DNA of 64,000 bases, from the NCBI GenBank assembly GCA_047495785.1, contig JBLDXI010000048.1:1178001-1242000 (forward strand), written 5' to 3'. Both the position numbers and the translations under genes were made by a program. Origin of the DNA: Lepidodermella squamata (Eukaryota > Gastrotricha). The notes under the pieces are model-generated. The model made no database searches. It was not told where the DNA came from and was given only the letters and a program-made list of their open reading frames with translations. Position 1 is the first letter of the stretch, and each line of letters opens with the position of its first letter. Of this stretch, positions 13,407-24,268 are shown piece after piece.

Positions 13407-16400
13407 CAGAATTTAGAGGGCTATCCGCCGATACAAGAATTATGGGCCGGCGATACTTGGTTCGCGCTGAAATTGCGTGCAAAGTGAGTCAAATTGGCGT
13501 GCGGCCAAGGCCAAAATCGCGATTTCCGAAGCCGATATCGACACGATCGGCGGCGAATTTGGGCAGCGGCCGCGGATAGTTTGTACAGAATTTCGAGGGC
13601 TATCCGCCGATATAAGAATTATGGGCCGGCGATACATGGTTCGCGCTGAAATTGCGTGCAAAGTCAGTCAAATTGGCGTGCGGCCAAGGCCAAAATCGCG
13701 ATTTCCGAAGCCGATATCGACACGATCGGCGGCGAATTTGGGCAGCGGCCGCTGATAGTTTGTACAGAATTTAGAGGGCTATCCGCCGATATAAGATTTA
13801 TTGACCGGCGATACTTGGTTCGCGCTGAAATTGCGTGCAAAGTGAGTCAAATTGGCGTGCGGCCAAGGCCAAAATCGCGATTTCCGAAGCCGATATCGAC
13901 ACGATCGGCGGCGAATTTGGGCAGCGGCCGCTGATAGTTTGTACAGAATTTAGAGGGCTATCCGCCGATACAAGAATTATGGGCCGGCGATACTTGGTTC
14001 GCGCTGAAATTGCGTGCAAAGTGAGTCAAATTGGCGTGCGGCCAAGGCCAAAATCGCGATTTCCGAAGCCGATATCGACACGATCGGCGGCGAATTTGGG
14101 CAGCGGCCGCGGATAGTTTGTACAGAATTTCGAGGGCTATCCGCCGATATAAGAATTATGGGCCGGCGATACATGGTTCGCGCTGAAATTGCGTGCAAAG
14201 TCAGTCAAATTGGCGTGCGGCCAAGGCCAAAATCGCGATTTCCGAAGCCGATATCGACACGATCGGCGGCGAATTTGGGCAGCGGCCGCTGATAGTTTGT
14301 ACAGAATTTAGAGGGCTATCCGCCGATACAAGAATTATGGGCCGGCGATACTTGGTTCGCGCTGAAATTGCGTGCAAAGTCAGTCAAATTGGCGTGCGGC
14401 CAAGGCCTAAATCGCGATTTCCGAAGCCGATATCGACACGATCGGCGGCGAATTTGGGCAGCGGCCGCTGATAGTTTGTACAGAATTTAGAGGGCTATCC
14501 GCCGATACAAGAATTATGGGCCGGCGATACTTGGTTCGCGCTGAAATTGCGTGCAAAGTGAGTCAAATTGGCGTGCGGCCAAGGCCAAAATCGCGATTTC
14601 CGAAGCCGATATCGACACGATCGGCGGCGAATTTGGGCAGCGGCCGCGGATAGTTTGTACAGAATTTCGAGGGCTATCCGCCGATATAAGAATTATGGGC
14701 CGGCGATACATGGTTCGCGCTGAAATTGCGTGCAAAGTCAGTCAAATTGGCGTGCGGCCAAGGCCAAAATCGCGATTTCCGAAGCCGATATCGACACGAT
14801 CGGCGGCGAATTTGGGCAGCGGCCGCTGATAGTTTGTACAGAATTTAGAGGGCTATCCGCCGATATAAGATTTATTGACCGGCGATACTTGGTTCGCGCT
14901 GAAATTGCGTGCAAAGTGAGTCAAATTGGCGTGCGGCCAAGGCCAAAATCGCGATTTCCGAAGCCGATATCGACACGATCGGCGGCGAATTTGGGCAGCG
15001 GCCGCTGATAGTTTGTACAGAATTTAGAGGGCTATCCGCCGATACAAGAATTATGGGCCGGCGATACTTGGTTCGCGCTGAAATTGCGTGCAAAGTGAGT
15101 CAAATTGGCGTGCGGCCAAGGCCTAAATCGCGATTTCCGAAGCCGATATCGACACGATCGGCGGCGAATTTGGGCAGCGGCCGCGGATAGTTTGTACAGA
15201 ATTTCGAGGGCTATCCGCCGATATAAGAATTATGGGCCGGCGATACATGGTTCGCGCTGAAATTGCGTGCAAAGTCAGTCAAATTGGCGTGCGGCCAAGG
15301 CCAAAATCGCGATTTCCGAAGCCGATATCGACACGATCGGCGGCGAATTTGGGCAGCGGCCGCTGATAGTTTGTACAGAATTTAGAGGGCTATCCGCCGA
15401 TACAAGAATTATGGGCCGGCGATACTTGGTTCGCGCTGAAATTGCGTGCAAAGTGAGTCAAATTGGCGTGCGGCCAAGGCCAAAATCGCGATTTCCGAAG
15501 CCGATATCGACACGATCGGCGGCGAATTTGGGCAGCGGCCGCGGATAGTTTGTACAGAATTTCGAGGGCTATCCGCCGATATAAGAATTATGGGCCGGCG
15601 ATACATGGTTCGCGCTGAAATTGCGTGCAAAGTCAGTCAAATTGGCGTGCGGCCAAGGCCAAAATCGCGATTTCCGAAGCCGATATCGACACGATCGGCG
15701 GCGAATTTGGGCAGCGGCCGCTGATAGTTTGTACAGAATTTAGAGGGCTATCCGCCGATACAAGAATTATGGGCCGGCGATACTTGGTTCGCGCTGAAAT
15801 TGCGTGCAAAGTCAGTCAAATTGGCGTGCGGCCAAGGCCTAAATCGCGATTTCCGAAGCCGATATCGACACGATCGGCGGCGAATTTGGGCAGCGGCCGC
15901 TGATAGTTTGTACAGAATTTAGAGGGCTATCCGCCGATACAAGAATTATGGGCCGGCGATACTTGGTTCGCGCTGAAATTGCGTGCAAAGTGAGTCAAAT
16001 TGGCGTGCGGCCAAGGCCAAAATCGCGATTTCCGAAGCCGATATCGACACGATCGGCGGCGAATTTGGGCAGCGGCCGCTGATAGTTTGTACAGAATTTC
16101 GAGGGCTATCCGCCGATATAAGAATTATGGGCCGGCGATACATGGTTCGCGCTGAAATTGCGTGCAAAGTCAGTCAAATTGGCGTGCGGCCAAGGCCAAA
16201 ATCGCGATTTCCGAAGCCGATATCGACACGATCGGCGGCGAATTTGGGCAGCGGCCGCTGATAGTTTGTACAGAATTTAGAGGGCTATCCGCCGATATAA
16301 GATTTATTGACCGGCGATACTTGGTTCGCGCTGAAATTGCGTGCAAAGTGAGTCAAATTGGCGTGCGGCCAAGGCCTAAATCGCGATTTCCGAAGCCGAT

Positions 16401-19400
16401 ATCGACACGATCGGCGGCGAATTTGGGCAGCGGCCGCTGATAGTTTGTACAGAATTTAGAGGGCTATCCGCCGATACAAGAATTATGGGCCGGCGATACT
16501 TGGTTCGCGCTGAAATTGCGTGCAAAGTGAGTCAAATTGGCGTGCGGCCAAGGCCTAAATCGCGATTTCCGAAGCCGATATCGACACGATCGGCGGCGAA
16601 TTTGGGCAGCGGCCGCGGATAGTTTGTACAGAATTTCGAGGGCTATCCGCCGATATAAGAATTATGGGCCGGCGATACATGGTTCGCGCTGAAATTGCGT
16701 GCAAAGTCAGTCAAATTGGCGTGCGGCCAAGGCCAAAATCGCGATTTCCGAAGCCGATATCGACACGATCGGCGGCGAATTTGGGCAGCGGCCGCTGATA
16801 GTTTGTACAGAATTTAGAGGGCTATCCGCCGATACAAGAATTATGGGCCGGCGATACTTGGTTCGCGCTGAAATTGCGTGCAAAGTGAGTCAAATTGGCG
16901 TGCGGCCAAGGCCTAAATCGCGATTTCCGAAGCCGATATCGACACGATCGGCGGCGAATTTGGGCAGCGGCCGCGGATAGTTTATACAGAATTTCGAGGG
17001 CTATCCGCCGATATAAGAATTATGGGCCGGCGATACATGGTTCGCGCTGAAAATGCGTGCAAAGTCAGTCAAATTGGCGTGCGGCCAAGGCCTAAATCGC
17101 GATTTCCGAAGCCGATATCGACACGATCGGCGGCGAATATGGGCAGCGGCCGCGGATAGTTTGTACAGAATTTCGAGGGCTATCCGCCGATATAAGAATT
17201 ATGGGCCGGCGATACATGGTTCGCGCTGAAATTGCGTGCAAAGTCAGTCAAATTGGCGTGCGGCCAAGGCCAAAATCGCGATTTCCGAAGCCGATATCGA
17301 CACGATCGGCGGCGAATTTGGGCAGCGGCCGCTGATAGTTTGTACAGAATTTAGAGGGCTATCCGCCGATACAAGAATTATGGGCCGGCGATACTTGGTT
17401 CGCGCTGAAATTGCGTGCAAAGTGAGTCAAATTGGCGTGCGGCCAAGGCCAAAATCGCGATTTCCGAAGCCGATATCGACACGATCGGCGGCGAATTTGG
17501 GCAGCGGCCGCGGATAGTTTGTACAGAATTTCGAGGGCTATCCGCCGATATAAGAATTATGGGCCGGCGATACATGGTTCGCGCTGAAATTGCGTGCAAA
17601 GTGAGTCAAATTGGCGTGCGGCCAAGGCCAAAATCGCGATTTCCGAAGCCGATATCGACACGATCGGCGGCGAATTTGGGCAGCGGCCGCTGATAGTTTG
17701 TACAGAATTTCGAGGGCTATCCGCCGATACAAGAATTATGGGCCGGCGATACTTGGTTCGCGCTGAAATTGCGTGCAAAGTCAGTCAAATTGGCGTGCGG
17801 CCAAGGCCAAAATCGCGATTTCCGAAGCCGATATCGACACGATCGGCGGCGAATTTGGGCAGCGGCCGCGGATAGTTTGTACAGAATTTAGAGGGCTATC
17901 CGCCGATATAAGAATTATGGGCCGGCGATACATGGTTCGCGCTGAAATTGCGTGCAAAGTCAGTCAAATTGGCGTGCGGCCAAGGCCCAAATCGCGATTT
18001 CCGAAGCCGATATCGACACGATCGGCGGCGAATATGGGCAGCGGCCGCGGATAGTTTGTACAGAATTTCGAGGGCTATCCGCCGATATAAGAATTATGGG
18101 CCGGCGATACATGGTTCGCGCTGAAATTGCGTGCAAAGTCAGTCAAATTGGCGTGCGGCCAAGGCCAAAATCGCGATTTCCGAAGCCGATATCGACACGA
18201 TCGGCGGCGAATTTGGGCAGCGGCCGCTGATAGTTTGTACAGAATTTCGAGGGCTATCCGCCGATACAAGAATTATGGGCCGGCGATACTTGGTTCGCGC
18301 TGAAATTGCGTGCAAAGTGAGTCAAATTGGCGTGCGGCCAAGGCCTAAATCGCGATTTCCGAAGCCGATATCGACACGATCGGCGGCGAATTTGGGCAGC
18401 GGCCGCGGATAGTTTATACAGAATTTCGAGGGCTATCCGCCGATATAAGAATTATGGGCCGGCGATACATGGTTCGCGCTGAAAATGCGTGCAAAGTCAG
18501 TCAAATTGGCGTGCGGCCAAGGCCTAAATCGCGATTTCCGAAGCCGATATCGACACGATCGGCGGCGAATATGGGCAGCGGCCGCGGATAGTTTGTACAG
18601 AATTTAGAGGGCTATCCGCCGATATAAGAATTATGGGCCGGCGATACATGGTTCGCGCTGAAATTGCGTGCAAAGTCAGTCAAATTGGCGTGCGGCCAAG
18701 GCCAAAATCGCGATTTCCGAAGCCGATATCGACACGATCGGCGGCGAATTTGGGCAGCGGCCGCTGATAGTTTGTACAGAATTTAGAGGGCTATCCGCCG
18801 ATACAAGAATTATGGGCCGGCGATACTTGGTTCGCGCTGAAATTTCGTGCAAAGTGAGTCAAATTGGCGTGCGGCCAAGGCCAAAATCGCGATTTCCGAA
18901 GCCGATATCGACACGATCGGCGGCGAATATGGGCAGCGGCCGCGGATAGTTTGTACAGAATTTAGAGGGCTATCCGCCGATATAAGAATTATGGGCCGGC
19001 GATACATGGTTCGCGCTGAAATTGCGTGCAAAGTCAGTCAAATTGGCGTGCGGCCAAGGCCTAAATCGCGATTTCCGAAGCCGATATCGACACGATCGGC
19101 GGCGAATATGGGCAGCGGCCGCGGATAGTTTGTACAGAATTTCGAGGGCTATCCGCCGATATAAGAATTATGGGCCGGCGATACTTGGTTCGCGCTGAAA
19201 TTGCGTGCAAAGTCAGTCAAATTGGCGTGCGGCCAAGGCCAAAATCGCGATTTCCGAAGCCGATATCGACACGATCGGCGGCGAATTTGGGCAGCGGCCG
19301 CTGATAGTTTGTACAGACTTTAGAGGACTATCCGCCGATATAAGATTTATTGACCGGCGATACTTGGTTCGCGCTGAAATTGCGTGCAAAGTGAGTCAAA

Positions 19401-19490
19401 TTGGCGTACAAAATCGAAACGCCATTCGTATTTTTTTTGTGTCACACCTGATTCTCTGAAATGTTCACTCTGCCTGCTTGGAACTATAGT

Positions 19491-19709
19491 CCAGCACGCG
19501 CTCACGACTTTGTCAATTTTTGTTAGCTGTTTGAGTCCATTTTCAGGACCGTGCTGGATGAATGAGGTGTGTCACACGACTTCGTGCTGGATGATTTTCG
19601 AGTAGGTGCTGGATAGCAAATCGCGTGTCCAGCACACTTTTTTCAGGCACTTTCCAGCACAACCCAGCTTTGTCCAGCTCACGTCCAGCACCAACCAGCC
19701 TTGTGCTGG
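19491..19709. repeat. Cluster of eight CCAGCAC / GTGCTGG words
   Basis: CCAGCAC occurs at 19491, 19629, 19654 and 19685; its reverse complement GTGCTGG at 19551, 19584, 19606 and 19703. Near misses (CCCAGCTT, CCAGCTC, CCAGCCTT) lie between them. A GTGTCACAC palindrome flanks the cluster near 19439 and recurs near 19570. Mixed orientation would allow several alternative hairpins. Function unknown. Confidence 0.8.
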
Positions 19710-20586
19710 GTAAAATTGAAGATTTCTAAATGATTTTATTTTTTTTTTCATTTCAATATATCCAGATGATCCGTCTTAACGCTCCTTGTCATTTGATCGT
19801 GATTTTAGCTGCGTGAATAGAAAATCGAGGGTTGATAACAGATCAATAACAATTCCCGAACGGGTCGATATTAACCCTATGTCGGCCACGAGGATTATTT
19901 CTGAATGTCTGAATTATTACTTATCGACGTTGGCATCTGGGATTCCAACCAATCACGTCGCCATAGCATACGCACTGCTTCGACTCTGCAGCCATTTTGA
20001 ATTACCAGTTGGTAACTGAGGCTTTAGTTTCTGATTTAGTTGTTTAGTCTTTGTAACATAGAGATCAGATTAATCAGGTTAATCTATGGTCTGAAATAAC
20101 ACGGCGACTATGTTTCATCATTCAGTCAATATGGGCTTTTTCTCAACTCATATATATCTTGAGAGCTGCGAACTTGAATAACTTCTGCGACACATGAAAC
20201 TACTTATTTCCGAATTCTGGTACCGTGTCCGCTTCAAGCATTGCCCAGTCGCTAAAATCCGCCCACGACCGAGGGTGACGGGTCAAGTTGGTTCGAAAGC
20301 TTGAAAAAACGAACCCCGGAATATATTTCCAAGTAATATTATACTAATTTTCAGGAAACATGCGAAAGAAGTAGGCAAGCCGTACCTTCGAAATCTTCAT
20401 TGCCTTCAATGCTTCATTCATATGTGCCTTTGTAACCAGTGCAATATTTATTGGCTAATGTCGCAGGACGTTTTTGAGGTTATAGCTAAAATGCTCATAA
20501 TCAATGTCCCCCGTTTCGGGTTCCTTTTTTTCTTCCGTAAACACAATAGATAGTTGTTAACCGCAGTAATTTTTTCTTGCATTATT
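19710..20586. other. Intergenic, no convincing gene
   Basis: Single-copy sequence upstream of the first secreted-protein gene. A 77-codon open frame at 19786–20019 lacks an ATG start and any recognisable domain. I see nothing else definite here. Confidence 0.5.
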
Positions 20587-20636
20587 GTCTGAGCAAATAC
20601 GCCCTCAGATCACGAGAGGACGCATCGCATAAATAG
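20587..20636 (+). promoter_or_regulatory. Core promoter block with TATA box, gene at 20671
   Basis: GTCTGAGCAAATACGCC, then CAGATCA, then CGCATCGCATAAATAG. The TATA-like CATAAATAG lies at 20628–20636, 35 bp before the ATG. The same ordered block stands upstream of the paralogue at 25885–25932, while the surrounding sequence has diverged, which supports a conserved core promoter. Confidence 0.7.
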
Positions 20637-20670
20637 CAACTGAATCTAGAACGAAGGGACATGCGCAAAA

Positions 20671-21259
20671 ATGAGCCGAATTTACCTTGTGATCGCAATT
20701 GCATTCTTCTTGTTGGGAGCCGTCCTTTCGGCTCCGCTGAAGGTTTGTTAAATACTTTGAGATGATGTTTGTATCCTCACCATAAAGTTTCGACATAGTC
20801 GGCTGAATCGAGCGAAGATCCCGCTTCTAACAGCGACTCGAACAGCGCTGATTCTCAGGAAGATGTGAAGAAACAGCAAAAACGTGATACGCAAGCTGTT
20901 CAAGACGTTAGTCTCTTCTAACACTCATATTTCCACAACATATTATTGCCAATTCGTTTAACGCAGTCTTCTGCAGAATCCAGCGAAGAGAAAACTGCAC
21001 AGAGCGCGGAAGAAGACAACTCATCGGAGGAGGATGTTAAAAAGCAAGTCAAGCGTGATACCCAGGCAGCTAAGCAGGTAGGATATGGTTATAGCTTTCC
21101 CTAGATATCCCCATAACCTGGGTTCTGTCTCACTAGGATTCGAATTCTGCTAGTAACTCAGCCGGTTCCAGCGTTGAGGCTTCGGCTGAGGTTGGCGCAC
21201 AAGCGAGTGCTGAAGATTCATCCGCCGAATCGTCTGAGGAAATCAAGCCATCGGCTTAA
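20671..21259 (+). CDS. Secreted acidic Ser/Glu-rich repeat protein, paralogue 1
   Basis: Four exons: 20671–20742, 20799–20906, 20967–21077 and 21137–21259, all introns phase 0 and 56–60 bp. The predicted protein is 137 aa. Exon 1 encodes only a signal peptide ending in SAPLK. Exons 2 and 3 each encode one roughly 36-residue repeat that starts SAESSE, continues through an acidic Ser-rich stretch and EDVKK, and ends at a dibasic KRDTQA motif. Exon 4 encodes an Ala/Ser/Glu tail ending EIKPSA. The KR–D sites could be cut by a proprotein convertase, releasing acidic peptides (inference). The start is the first ATG after the TATA box and opens directly into the hydrophobic core. A poly(A) signal follows at 21358. 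I recognise no family. The paralogue at 26030 has the same structure and nearly identical exon lengths. Confidence 0.85.
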
Positions 21260-21357
21260 AAAGTCTCGGCCTTTAGAATCAATTTTAACTATAAATATCT
21301 GACCTTTTTGCCCTATAACTTCGAGAAATTTCGAGCATTTCAGCCCACTTGAGGTCA

Positions 21358-21363
21358 AATAAA
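21358..21363 (+). terminator. Poly(A) signal AATAAA
   Basis: AATAAA 99 bp after the stop codon of the gene ending at 21259. Confidence 0.6.
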
Positions 21364-22092
21364 CGGCTCACCTTTTGAGAATTAGGTATGTTTGCTATTG
21401 ATCATCGATCGGAGACATAATATCTGCAGGTGAAATAATTAGCCAAATCATTGGGCGTGGGAGATGGCGATATAATACACTAATATTCAGGATTCTAGAT
21501 TTTCTAGAATAGCATTGAGTCCTATATATTCCGGTATACTACGTGGTATGCCACAAAATTGAAGGTTAGGAGAATCCAGGATAGGGAGAAGTGTAGTTTC
21601 CAAAAGGACTGTTGCCTATTCATGTGCTGAAATGTCGAAGGGAGCGGAACGGAATCTTGCTAAAAGTGAAGGTAGCAATTGCTTACGTTCGGGAAAGCCC
21701 GTTTTACAGGGTAGAGAATGTGCAAAATCGATCTCAGACTGGTAATATTGAAATGATTATCTTTATTTCGAAAAATATACTACCGGTAAAAAGAATTCGT
21801 GGTTCCAAAAGCGGGCACGCAGGCTGTGGTCTGGTCGTCTGGTGACTTGGCGGTGCCGTATGCGTCACGTGTAACTGCGGAATCGTAACGGATTGAACTT
21901 TGAACGGCGCTTGAATCCTGTCGGGTCAAACTCAGCTCTGAACTTGAAAATGCTCACGAGTCTATTCAATAGGTCACGGGATGCATTCATTTGTGCCACG
22001 TGCCATATATGTTATGTAGGAGATGTGGCTCAATAGACGATATGAAAAACAGAAAACAAAGGTGTGAGACAACAACGCTTCATCATCTTGAA
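21364..22092. other. Intergenic, no gene seen
   Basis: Sequence between the 3' end of the first secreted-protein gene and the 3' end of the convergent ankyrin gene. A 77-codon frame at 21612–21845 has no supporting features. Confidence 0.5.
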
Positions 22093-22098
22093 TTTATT
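22093..22098 (-). terminator. Poly(A) signal for ankyrin gene 1
   Basis: TTTATT on the + strand reads AATAAA on the minus strand, about 160 bp downstream of the stop codon at 22259. Confidence 0.5.
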
Positions 22099-22258
22099 CT
22101 CAGCGACTTTCGGATAATAGTTATAATAGGCAAAAGCATGACCAGGAAGTAGGAACTGAACTCTATTCTGAAGGAAGGGGGAGAGGAATGAGCGCAAAAA
22201 TTGTTAAGAGTTAGGAAGATTCCAAGGTTATTGAAACTCCGACCCTCTTCGGTTCCAG

Positions 22259-23905
22259 TTACCATGCTACTACGCAGCGTTCCGCCATCCGGGAGTTGAG
22301 CAAATCCCAAGTTCCAGCTGAGAATTTGCTTCTTCTGCTGAATTTGAATCGGCTTAAAAGTCCACCTTTCCGTGCGAACTGATCACATCTCTCAAGAAGA
22401 AATTTGAAAACAGATTCGCGGCCATGCTCTGCAGCCAAATTTAGAGCTGTCTGATTTAATGTTCTCCCGATGAGGAACATATCAGCACCGTTAGCCAGTA
22501 GAATTCTCACTGCGTCCAAGTATCCGGCTTTGGAAGCGTACATCAGCGCAGACCAAGATTCGGAATCGACAGCATTCACATATGCCCCGCGGGAAAGTAA
22601 AAGCCTGATCATAGCAGCGTCATTGCTCTTCGTAGCGTAATGAATTGGCCTCAGCTGTTGTTTATCGAGCGCATTAACCCTTGCTCCGGCATCGATTAGG
22701 ACCTTTGCGAGTTCGATGTTGGAATTCCAAACTGCAGCCATAAGAGGTGTCCTCCCATGTCCATCTCTAGAATCAACATAGGCTCCTTCTTTCAGCAAAA
22801 TTTGCGCAATTTCGGGTCTCTTATACCCGTCCTTAGTGCAGTAAGCAGTAATGAACAACAAGGTAAAGTCGTGAGGACCTGGTTGTTTGCATTCGTCAAA
22901 TTGATGGGGCCAACGCCAGTTAGGATTGAATTTGCCATCTTCTTCTTTGATCCTTTTAATGAAGTGTGTAACACCGGTAACATTGGCCTGGACGTCCAAG
23001 CGGTAGGCGAGCCCCTGATACATGCAGCCAATCGGGTCCAGCCATGCGGCTAATCTTTCCTGAAAAGTAAATATGAGTAGATTGTTTTTTATCATACTGA
23101 TACTGATACTGATACTGTTTTATTTTGCAATTTGTCTTTCAACATTTAGCAATTAGGAATTAACAAAACGTTAAGTTATGGCGCCTCACCACAGAAATTG
23201 TGTATTTTTCCAAGTCAGTACATTTAAGATATTTCAAGAATGAAGAATACGAATTATTAACGACGGAAGATGGTAGCCTGTTCCAAGCTGGACGCACTCG
23301 CCTCACAAATGAAAACTGAGAGCTGGCATGACTGTAGCTTTCCATCGTAACAGAATGATGCGGTAAGCGCGGATTAGTGGAAATATTAAAGAAGTCAGAG
23401 AAATTTAAGTCCACAGCACGCTGGTACATTTTATGACATAACGCAAGATCGTGTTGGTAGCGTCTTAATTCGAGTGAACACAAACCAAGCTTTTTTAGTC
23501 GTTCTTCATAGGAGGAGCCTTCGATCGATGAGTAGTAGGTACTACGATATAGCAAACGTTTTGTGAAGCGGATTTGAATCGATTCGACCTTTTCAATATC
23601 TGTTATTAGGTAAGGTGAGTAAACAGACGGGCAAAAGTCAAGACGAGATAAAGTATACGTTTTATAGGCTTTGAGACGTAAGGATTTAGAGGCGAACGAT
23701 TTACAAATAACACCGTTAATTCTGTGGCATTTAGTTGCCAATGCGTTACAGTGCTCAGAGAAGGTGAGATTTTTATCAATAATTATTCTATTAATCATAA
23801 TAGAGAAATATTCACATCTTTAAATTTCATGACAAAACTTGTACATGCTTCCGCCGAGTAAAATGCTTGGCAGAGTATCAGCACTAAAATCCAGCATGTA
23901 ACCAT
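22259..23905 (-). CDS. Secreted ankyrin-repeat protein, paralogue 1
   Basis: Two exons on the minus strand: 23905–23816 (30 codons) and 23059–22259. The spliced protein is 296 aa, exactly the length of the paralogue at 24269–25235. Exon 1 gives a hydrophobic N-terminus (VTCWILVLILCQAFYS) likely to be a signal peptide. The intron is phase 0, with donor GTGAAT and acceptor TTACTTTTCAG. A conserved leader with NWRWPHQF and FTLLFITAYC is followed by about five ankyrin repeats, roughly residues 95–265, with typical TPLMAA, LLLSRGA and LLANGAD motifs. An Arg/Ser-rich tail ends the protein. Ankyrin repeats mediate protein binding and are usually cytosolic, so an exported version is unusual. Nearly the whole intron is filled by a truncated retrotransposon. 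The exon 1 assignment is inferred from splice signals, phase and the paralogue. Confidence 0.82.
23094..23800 (-). mobile_element. 5'-truncated non-LTR retrotransposon (RT C-terminus)
   Basis: A minus-strand open frame at 23160–23798 encodes about 212 residues matching the C-terminal end of a LINE-type reverse transcriptase: IIDKNLTFSEH, SRLDFCPSVYSP, then VRPAWNRLP near the end, a common signature of CR1/Jockey-like ORF2 proteins. The stop is followed by an AATAAA-containing 3' UTR and a microsatellite tail of four ATACTG units (23094–23117, + strand), typical of LINE 3' ends. The 5' side stops near 23800, leaving no polymerase core or endonuclease, so the copy is dead on arrival. It lies in the intron of ankyrin gene 1, in the same orientation. 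The frame is intact for its length, suggesting a fairly recent insertion. Confidence 0.85.
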
Positions 23906-24093
23906 TTTCAATCAATAGCGAGCTACATAATGTGCACAGCCATCCACGATGGATCATGAAAAATGTTAGTAACCACGCGATTCAATCACGCGATGAATTT
24001 CAATGATTTCAAGCCGCGTCAAACTGATAGGTTATTCAAGTTCTTCCCTTCGAGCTTTTGGCAAAATATATGTGAGTCCCGGCATCATTAGAG

Positions 24094-24099
24094 TTTATT
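24094..24099 (-). terminator. Poly(A) signal for ankyrin gene 2
   Basis: AATAAA on the minus strand about 170 bp beyond the stop at 24269, a similar distance to that in paralogue 1. Confidence 0.45.
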
Positions 24100-24268
24100 A
24101 TTAATTAGCATCTCATATCGCAGAGTGTCCTATGCAGCTACCCCGTGATCTCTTTTGTTAAATTAGGATAGGTTTCTATTTCAATAAATGACCTAATTTT
24201 AACACATATCAGTCAAGGGCTGGTTGATTGATGAAGCCTAGAATGGGCGGTGTTCTGTATGTTTGGGT

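Larger units (their letters stand above)
872..19407 (+). repeat. 179-bp satellite DNA array, ~103.5 units
   Basis: Head-to-tail tandem array. Equivalent positions recur every 179 bp from 947 to 19384, exactly 103 periods, so there is no net insertion or deletion over 18.5 kb. Units differ by substitutions at about ten fixed sites (for example TTTATACAG/TTTGTACAG, GCGGATAG/GCTGATAG, AAGTCAGTC/AAGTGAGTC, GACACGATC/GACGCGATC). Every unit I read keeps three palindromes: AAATCGCGATTT (1163–1174 in one unit), CGATATCG (1182–1189) and GCGGCCGC (1215–1222, a NotI site per monomer). The 92–93-aa frames are shadows: 179 is not a multiple of 3, so frame shifts each unit. Only the first unit has the variant GCGTGCGAAG. 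The right edge is abrupt at 19407. The array could be centromeric, pericentromeric or another heterochromatic block; the sequence cannot decide. Confidence 0.98.

Noticed and set aside
872-19407. CRISPR-like array or family of 93-aa genes in the repeat block
   Set aside because: Units are contiguous 179-bp monomers without unique spacers, and the open frames shift with each unit; this is satellite DNA in a eukaryotic genome.
872-19407. CENP-B box in the satellite
   Set aside because: Two TTCG words per unit (in TTTCGAGGGC and GTTCGCGCTG) were compared with the NTTCGNNNNANNCGGGN pattern; neither has the required A and CGGG.
19786-20019. 77-codon open frame after the satellite
   Set aside because: No ATG start in the open stretch until late, no splice partners, no domain or paralogue.
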